Assembly (NCBI RefSeq): GCF_018991925.1 | Contig: NW_024735518.1 | Location: forward strand, 62,001-126,000 | DNA length: 64,000 bases | DNA from: Homarus americanus | Lineage: Eukaryota; Arthropoda; Malacostraca; Decapoda; Nephropidae | Direction of reading: 5' to 3' | Part shown: one piece after another, positions 59,264 through 64,000 of the stretch | Numbering within the stretch: position 1 is the stretch's first letter | Layout: every line of letters starts with the position of its first letter | Notes under the pieces: model-generated | Told to the model about the DNA's origin: nothing | What the model saw: only the letters and a program-made list of their open reading frames with translations | Databases searched by the model: none | Position numbers and translations under genes: made by a program

Positions 59264-60463
59264 TCAAGGGGACGGGTCGTCACCAACGGGTACGATGATA
59301 CCCTGGGCCACCATGGAATCCAGTTCCTTCTTGACTGAATCCCTGAAGGCGAGAGGGATCAACCGGGGAGTGTGTATGGCAAACGGCTGCGCATCTTCCC
59401 GCAGGTGTGTCCTTATAGGCGGACCAGCCATAGCCTTCAGTGGCGCGTTCCGTAGGGCCTCCTTCGTCACCAGCACTTCCGAGTACTCCTTCAGGAAGTA
59501 GGCCGTTGCAGCTGAAGGAGACGTCTCGCTGTGAAGAGGAAGCAGCCGTGACTTGGGTGGAGGCGGGGTGGGAGTGGACGCGGGCTCTGGGCAGCTGTGT
59601 GCTGCAGCGCCAGGCGCGTCGCTTGTTGACTCACGCACCCTGCTGGCGGTGTACCAAGCAGCTGGGATAGGCTCAGGAAAGTCTCTGGGCACCACGCCTA
59701 ACTCCTTGCAGTGCTCCCACGACAACAAGGGTGTAGCGAGAGTAGGCTGCACGTCCATCCATCCGTGACACGACCTGTCGCCGTAGGTGATCTCCGCTTG
59801 AAAGGAGCCCACAGCGTCCGGCATCTGGGAACCGTCCGCATTGTAGTACAACAGCTGCGGCGGTGGTCCCAGGGTGCGTTTGGTGAGGCCCAGTTTTTGG
59901 AGGTGCTTCAGGCCTATCACCATAGTATCAGCGCCGGTGTCCAGTATCACCTCGATGTGACCCGATACATCACCGTATGAGACGGCGACGCGGATGGTAG
60001 GGGAAGAGGTAGCCCTGAGGCGTGTGGTCGATTCCACCCTCCTGATGTGACTCAGCTGCTGCTTGGGGCTGCGTGCGCCATCTGAAGGGGGCTGCGTGTG
60101 AACCACCCCGAGGGAAGTGCGTTGCTTTCCTCCTCGTCTCGGGCTTTTGGGCTTGGGATGGCGGCAGCACTTGTTGTAGTGTCCATAGCGACCGCAGGCC
60201 TGACACTTTTGGCCTCGCGCAGGGCACCTGTCTGTGTTAGACCAGTGGCCCTTACGGTCACATCCATGCCACAGTGCGTCGGCGGCCGGGCATGTCTTGG
60301 GGCCATGCTGCTTTACACAGCTGCCACAGGAAGCACTAGGCAGAGGCATGGAAGAACGTTCGGCAGCCTTCACGTTGTTGGCCGCCTTCTTACCCTTCTT
60401 GTACTGTGAGATTCCTCTCACAGCAGGTGGGGCCCGTAAGGCAGAGGTGGTGGACTTGGTGGC
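59264..60463 (-). pseudogene. Gypsy nucleocapsid, protease and start of RT
   Basis: A frame of 385 codons from the first ATG (60421), open from just after the gag stop at 60464. The N-terminal part has zinc knuckles: CQACGRYGHYNKCC is a canonical C-x2-C-x4-H-x4-C, and a preceding WHGCDRKGHW has lost its first Cys. At residues 155-167 is EVILDTGADTMVIG, the DTGA active site of the retroviral-type aspartic protease. A Pro-rich spacer follows (STPTPPPPKSR), then the RT start IHTPRLIPLAFRDSVKKEL and MVAQGIIVPVGDDPS. An in-frame TGA ends it at 59264. NC, PR and RT share one frame, so the two stops are probably point mutations. Confidence 0.87.
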
Positions 60464-61315
60464 CTAGTATGACCGACATTCAGTCACTACCACCTGGAGT
60501 GTGGAGGAAGCGTCCAGGGGGATGAGTCGCTGCACCAACTCTTCTTGCCTGACACCTGTCAAGATCCCGTGCTTGATCCAGACTTCCTCACATTCCTGGC
60601 TGTGCGCCTTGCAGACATCGATCTCCTCCGACAAACTCTTCAAATGTACAAGAAAATCATCAAAGGACTCATTCTCCGCCTGCTTGCAGCTGGTGAAGGC
60701 GTGGCGATGCAAAGCCTCGTTATTCCGACCTTTAACATGCTCCTGCAAAAGGTCGAGCACATCTGTCACTTGCAACGTGTGCTCCAAAACTCTCTGGGTC
60801 TCCAGCGACAAACACATCCGCAGTTGGATGAGCTGTTTGTTTGGAGGCATGCTATCAAGGTCCACCATCGTGGAGTAATCTGTCCACCGCCGCCTCCACT
60901 CACGAAAAAGCTGAAACGTGACGTCTGGAGAGAGGGCGGGTGGGGGTTGAACAGATGCCTTGGGAGCTATTGGAGTAGCAAGAGTACCTGGAGGACGCTG
61001 GTGTGGTGGAGGAGGGAGGCTAATGGCGCCTTGGTGCGCACTACCTGCGAGTGAGTGAGGGTGCGTTAGCACCAGGGTCGCCAGTAGTGCGTCAAAGCGC
61101 GCCTTTTCCTCCTCTCTTCGTATCTCCTCCCTCTGAAATTCCATCTCTCTGCGTCTCTCTTCCCTGTCGTCCATCCACCTCAGAATTGTGGCAATGTCCG
61201 TCGCTGGAGGTGGAGGATGAGCGGCGGTGGGCGCAGATGTTCCATCTGCGCCCGGTAGAGGGGAAGGTGGGGAGTCTTGTCTCCCATCTTGACGTTGTCC
61301 CTTCTTACCGCCCAT
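60464..61315 (-). CDS. Gypsy Gag (matrix/capsid-like part)
   Basis: A 283-codon frame from MGGKKGQRQDGRQDSP at 61315. The N-terminus is Pro- and basic-rich. A charged helical segment, DDREERRREMEFQREEI and KARFDALLAT, fits a coiled coil. The central part has FQLFREWRRRWTDYSTMVDL and LIQLRMCLSLETQRVLEHTL, then SFDDFLVHLKSLSEEIDVCK and IKHGILTGVRQEELVQRLIP, the capsid-like helices of Ty3/gypsy Gag with the conserved R-x2-L near the end. A TAG stop at 60464-60466 falls just before the zinc knuckles, in the same frame as pol. Whether that stop is original (readthrough) or a mutation cannot be told from one copy. Confidence 0.82.
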   Translation of the reverse strand: MGGKKGQRQDGRQDSPPSPLPGADGTSAPTAAHPPPPATDIATILRWMDDREERRREMEFQREEIRREEEKARFDALLATLVLTHPHSLAGSAHQGAISLPPPPHQRPPGTLATPIAPKASVQPPPALSPDVTFQLFREWRRRWTDYSTMVDLDSMPPNKQLIQLRMCLSLETQRVLEHTLQVTDVLDLLQEHVKGRNNEALHRHAFTSCKQAENESFDDFLVHLKSLSEEIDVCKAHSQECEEVWIKHGILTGVRQEELVQRLIPLDASSTLQVVVTECRSY

Positions 61316-61822
61316 CTTAGTATGCTTAAACTGCGCTGTTTAGTATATAAAGTGGCGCCTCATCAGCTCGAACCACATATATATGACGTAAACAGCGCAG
61401 AAATAACGCATAGAGTCCACTGTTCTGTCCGTGTGTGCGTGCGTGCGTGCGTGTGTGTGTGTGTGTGTCTGAGAGAGCAGATCGTGGTGGCCTTAATGCG
61501 GGTGGCTAGAGCCGCCGCAGAGGTAAGAACGTTAGTGTCTCCCCGGATGTCACAAGAGAAGGGTGTATGCCTGCGTTCTCCATGGGTACCACAAAAAACA
61601 GGCCAATGCTCAACTCTCAGATCTAGACACACTAATACAATGACACTACCACTGCCACCGTCACTATAACGCACTGTGATGGCGCAACACTGCACGTCAC
61701 GGTGAAACACAACGCAACACAACACAACACACTAGCGTGTCCGACGCGCTCATCACCGGTAGACGTAACTGTTGGCATTGTTCACAACACTTGTAAATCC
61801 ACAAATCCTACTCACTGCACCA
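61316..61822 (-). other. Gypsy 5' untranslated leader with PBS
   Basis: On the minus strand the leader starts right after the 5' LTR with TGGTGCAGTGAGTAGGATTT (61803-61822), a candidate primer-binding site because it begins TGG, the complement of the tRNA 3' CCA. The primer tRNA is not identified. A (GT)n-like run with CGTGCG units lies at 61432-61470. Confidence 0.7.
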
Positions 61823-62111
61823 TGAAGGTTCCAAGTGTTCCCTGAAGAAGGCAGTGATGGGTAGGGAAACACCGGGTAACACTGAAGTCCATTTATTAAT
61901 GGATAGGAGAAATACAAGTAGTGACTAGCGTGTGCCATGTACGGCCCATGGAGTTAGCCTGAGGCTGCATTGCCATATGGCAGCCTCGAGGCAATGATGC
62001 CACATAACACATGCAGTGTTGCCACGTAATTACATACATAGGTGCTACTCGGCACAGTAGCTTATATACAAGGTTGCTACTCGGCACAGTAGCTTAGATA
62101 CATAACCTACA
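61823..62111 (-). repeat. 5' LTR of the gypsy element
   Basis: 289 bp, same ends and same tandem 32-bp duplication with TATATAA as the other LTR. Its TATA copy at about 62062-62070 is the likely core promoter of the element. Confidence 0.93.
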
Positions 62112-62116
62112 ATAGT

Positions 62117-62756
62117 GAGAGAAAAAGTTGGAGAAATACATTGTGGCAGGGGTATGGAGAAGGAGAGAGAAGGTACCCGTCACCTGTCACAAGCCACTCG
62201 TCACCCGTCACCCATCAACCCCGTCATCCATCACTTATTAACCGTCATCCATCACTCATAAGCCGTCACCCATCACCTGCTGTAATAACATATTTTGCAT
62301 CATTTGCCACCCATCATCCGTCACCACTCATCAATTAGCCATCAATCGTTCCTGGTTTAACATTGCAGTGAGATACAATAGATATGTCTTTATTGTCTGT
62401 AGCTTAATGTGGGAGTGATGGACAGACAGACAGAAAGACAGACAGATAGAGATAAGGAAGCATAATTTTCTTTCCTAAACAAAACGGTATGAGAAAGCAA
62501 TAATTCACCTATGGGTGCCGCATATGTTTGTCTTAAAGTTACTGTCAATCTTCGACGTTATGCATTTGTCATACAGTAATTAATCACATCTCATCAACAA
62601 ATACATATAAAAACAGCTACCTTAAACACACACACAAAACACATGTTGTTCCAAGAATTTGAGTTGGCAACAATAAGGGGCATTACATCACTCGTCACCC
62701 CTATTGTATAGATTTACAATAATGAATATATGGACAACACACACACACACACACAG

Positions 62757-62800
<44 letters not shown>
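62117..62800. other. No gene seen; degenerate CGTCACCCATCA repeats and (CA)n
   Basis: At 62178-62340 words such as CCGTCACCCATCA and CGTCATCCATCAC recur irregularly, a worn minisatellite. An imperfect (CA)n lies at 62738-62800 and directly precedes LINE copy 3. Confidence 0.7.
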
Positions 62801-62802
<2 letters not shown>

Positions 62803-64000
62803 GCACCAACTATCTTTTCCATTTTTTGGCTGCGTTCCTTGCTCGTGCCAGTGACAATTTATTCGGCAGGGTGGACATCGAGTACCTGATGAAGGGTCTT
62901 TTCAACATAAGATGATTCCAGGCAGGAACCAAGGTGTCGGCAGCTTCCATAACTGAACTTCAGCATGCAGACAACCTCACCGTTGTCGCTCACACTGAAA
63001 GTGACCTACAGGAGATCCTTGAACACCTACGCAGATGCAAATGAACACTTATGCCTTGAGGTGAATGTACGTATGACTCAGATTCTCTTTCAGCCTGCCC
63101 CTGGTTCAGCCACACCTCCACCATCCATCCAGCTTAACATGACTACCCTCTCTAATGTTACCCACTTTCAGTATCTCGGCTTCCACATGTCCACCATCGA
63201 TGAAGTGATTCAGCATCTGATCAGATGTGCATCTGAAGCCTTTGGCAGACTCTGTACCCATGTCTATAGCTGTAGGGAGCTGAAATTAGCTACAAAGTTG
63301 CACGTTTATCGAGCAGTGGTCTTCCCCACCCTGCTATATGGCAGCGAGACTTGGGTCAAATTCAGGAGACACCTCAAAGCATTTGAAAACTTACACCAAT
63401 GTAGTCTACGTTCCATCCTCCGAGTTCGCTGGGAAGACAAGGGAACAAATGCCAGTATTCTCGCTGACACCAACTGTAGGAGCATTGAGGCTATCATTAT
63501 CCATGAACAACTGCGCTGGACTGGCCATGTTATTCGCGTGGACGACAGTAGACTGCCAAAGCAGCTACTTTACAGTCACCTAACGAATAGTAAACGTAAC
63601 GCTGTTGGGCAACTGAAAATGTATAAGGATAGTCTTAAGACAAACCTGAAAAAGTGCCAAATCGACCTCCTCACCTGGGAGACGACTGCACCACACCGTA
63701 AAATTTGGAGGAGAACCATAGATGAAGGTGTCATTGCTTTCAAGTTAGCCCGACTGCACACCGAGGCAGACACGTGCCAACCCCAGAAAGGCGCTGCCGC
63801 CACCCCTCCCGCACTAGAAGTAGTCCAACACATGTGCAACATCTGTGAACGACCCTGCCGGTCCCATATCGGCCTCTTTATTCACCTCAGAACTCACCAA
63901 ACATAGGTGATATCCCTAATAACTCATATCATTGTATCACAGCCGGATGATCGTCATACTCGATTCCGAGTAACAGCAAAGTAGTAGTAGCAGTCTATCC
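62801..64000 (+). mobile_element. LINE with C2H2-type C-terminus, copy 3
   Basis: Starts directly after (CA)n at about 62801 with sequence matching the reverse of 17830-17890. It runs through the RT loop (ITELQHADNLTVVAHT, near 62950-62997), a 313-codon C-terminal frame, and a 3' untranslated part (GATGATCGTCATACTCGATT, GAGTAACAGCAAAGTAGTAG) that reaches the window end. It is 5' truncated inside RT. Confidence 0.88.
62965..63906 (+). CDS. LINE RT C-terminal region with C2H2 finger
   Basis: A 313-codon frame, the longest coding frame of this family here. The first 35 codons are out of the ancestral frame. It then reads LEVNVRMTQILFQPAPGSAT, VTHFQYLGFHMST, IQHLIRCASEAFGRLCTHVY, KLHVYRAVVFPTLLYGSETW, HQCSLRSILRVRWEDKGTNA and LRWTGHVIRVDDSRLPKQLL. 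The end, CNICERPCRSHIGLFIHLRT followed by H, has perfect C-x2-C-x12-H-x3-H spacing, a C2H2 zinc finger that in such LINEs may help target DNA binding. The catalytic loop just upstream is HADN instead of YADD, so the parental RT in this copy is dead. The initial Met is not a biological start. Confidence 0.8.
   Translation: MQTTSPLSLTLKVTYRRSLNTYADANEHLCLEVNVRMTQILFQPAPGSATPPPSIQLNMTTLSNVTHFQYLGFHMSTIDEVIQHLIRCASEAFGRLCTHVYSCRELKLATKLHVYRAVVFPTLLYGSETWVKFRRHLKAFENLHQCSLRSILRVRWEDKGTNASILADTNCRSIEAIIIHEQLRWTGHVIRVDDSRLPKQLLYSHLTNSKRNAVGQLKMYKDSLKTNLKKCQIDLLTWETTAPHRKIWRRTIDEGVIAFKLARLHTEADTCQPQKGAAATPPALEVVQHMCNICERPCRSHIGLFIHLRTHQT

Larger units (their letters stand above)
55205..62116 (-). mobile_element. 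Ty3/gypsy LTR retrotransposon, full structure, 5-bp TSD
   Basis: Two LTRs (55210-55499 and 61823-62111) start TGAAGG and end CCTACA on the plus strand and are flanked by the direct repeat ATAGT (55205-55209 and 62112-62116). Coding order on the minus strand is gag, nucleocapsid, protease, RT, RNase H, integrase, the Ty3/gypsy order. A poly(A)-tailed LINE lies inside RNase H. About 16 mismatches in 289 aligned LTR positions (counted by eye) suggest an old insertion. Stops and frameshifts in pol show it is not autonomous. Confidence 0.93.

Noticed and set aside
55570..61315. Large plus-strand frames opposite the gypsy genes
   Set aside because: They are antisense shadows of gag and pol.

Overview
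This is a non-coding, repeat-dominated stretch of a metazoan nuclear genome, most likely an arthropod and probably a decapod crustacean. The evidence is very long (TA)n and (CA)n arrays, interstitial TTAGG-type telomeric repeats (12188-12246), several families of non-LTR retrotransposon, Penelope-like elements (PLEs) ending in (TA)n, tRNA-derived SINEs and a Ty3/gypsy element of a kind common in crustaceans. The taxon is an inference. I recognise no host gene, rRNA, genuine tRNA or CRISPR array. Every convincing coding trace belongs to a transposable element, and nearly all are broken.

Layout. 0-7.4 kb: a decayed CR1-like LINE (minus), a second LINE remnant with a (TTGA)n tail, the 3' end of a LINE called family B here, a PLE tail, a (TA)n(TG)n array, a mariner-superfamily remnant with ~120-bp inverted termini, and another CR1 3' end. 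9.3-10.2 kb: a 33-bp minisatellite. 10.4-14 kb: a cluster of tRNA-derived SINEs, a 439-bp hAT element with an 8-bp target duplication inside one SINE, and two PLE tails in inverted orientation. 16.8-19.1 kb: a minus-strand LINE of the type ending in a C2H2 finger (again at 38.6 and 62.8 kb). 20.3-22.3 and 27.3-29.9 kb: two opposed copies of LINE family B, with an I/jockey-type LINE C-terminus, two minisatellites and a PLE tail between them. 30-33.3 kb: (TAA)n, a 45-bp and a 19-bp minisatellite. 34.1 kb: a small palindromic MITE. 37.3-38.4 kb: a hAT transposase pseudogene. 40.2-44.4 kb: a long CR1 element (esterase-type ORF1, APE endonuclease, reverse transcriptase, minus) between a LINE endonuclease fragment and a PLE GIY-YIG fragment. 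48.8-50.1 kb: two head-to-tail CR1 3' ends. 51.3-52.8 kb: another LINE. 55.2-62.1 kb: a structurally complete Ty3/gypsy element (minus) with two ~290-bp LTRs and a 5-bp target duplication, itself interrupted by a poly(A)-tailed LINE.

The window is best read as layered transposon history: hAT into SINE, LINE into gypsy, CR1 beside LINE and PLE. The most interesting signals are hammerhead-ribozyme-like folds in the PLE tails, the regular placement of (TA)n arrays at the 3' ends of PLEs and SINEs, and a hAT element whose ends look to me like a mammalian repeat family. Element families are assigned by motif recognition and memory only. No database was searched.
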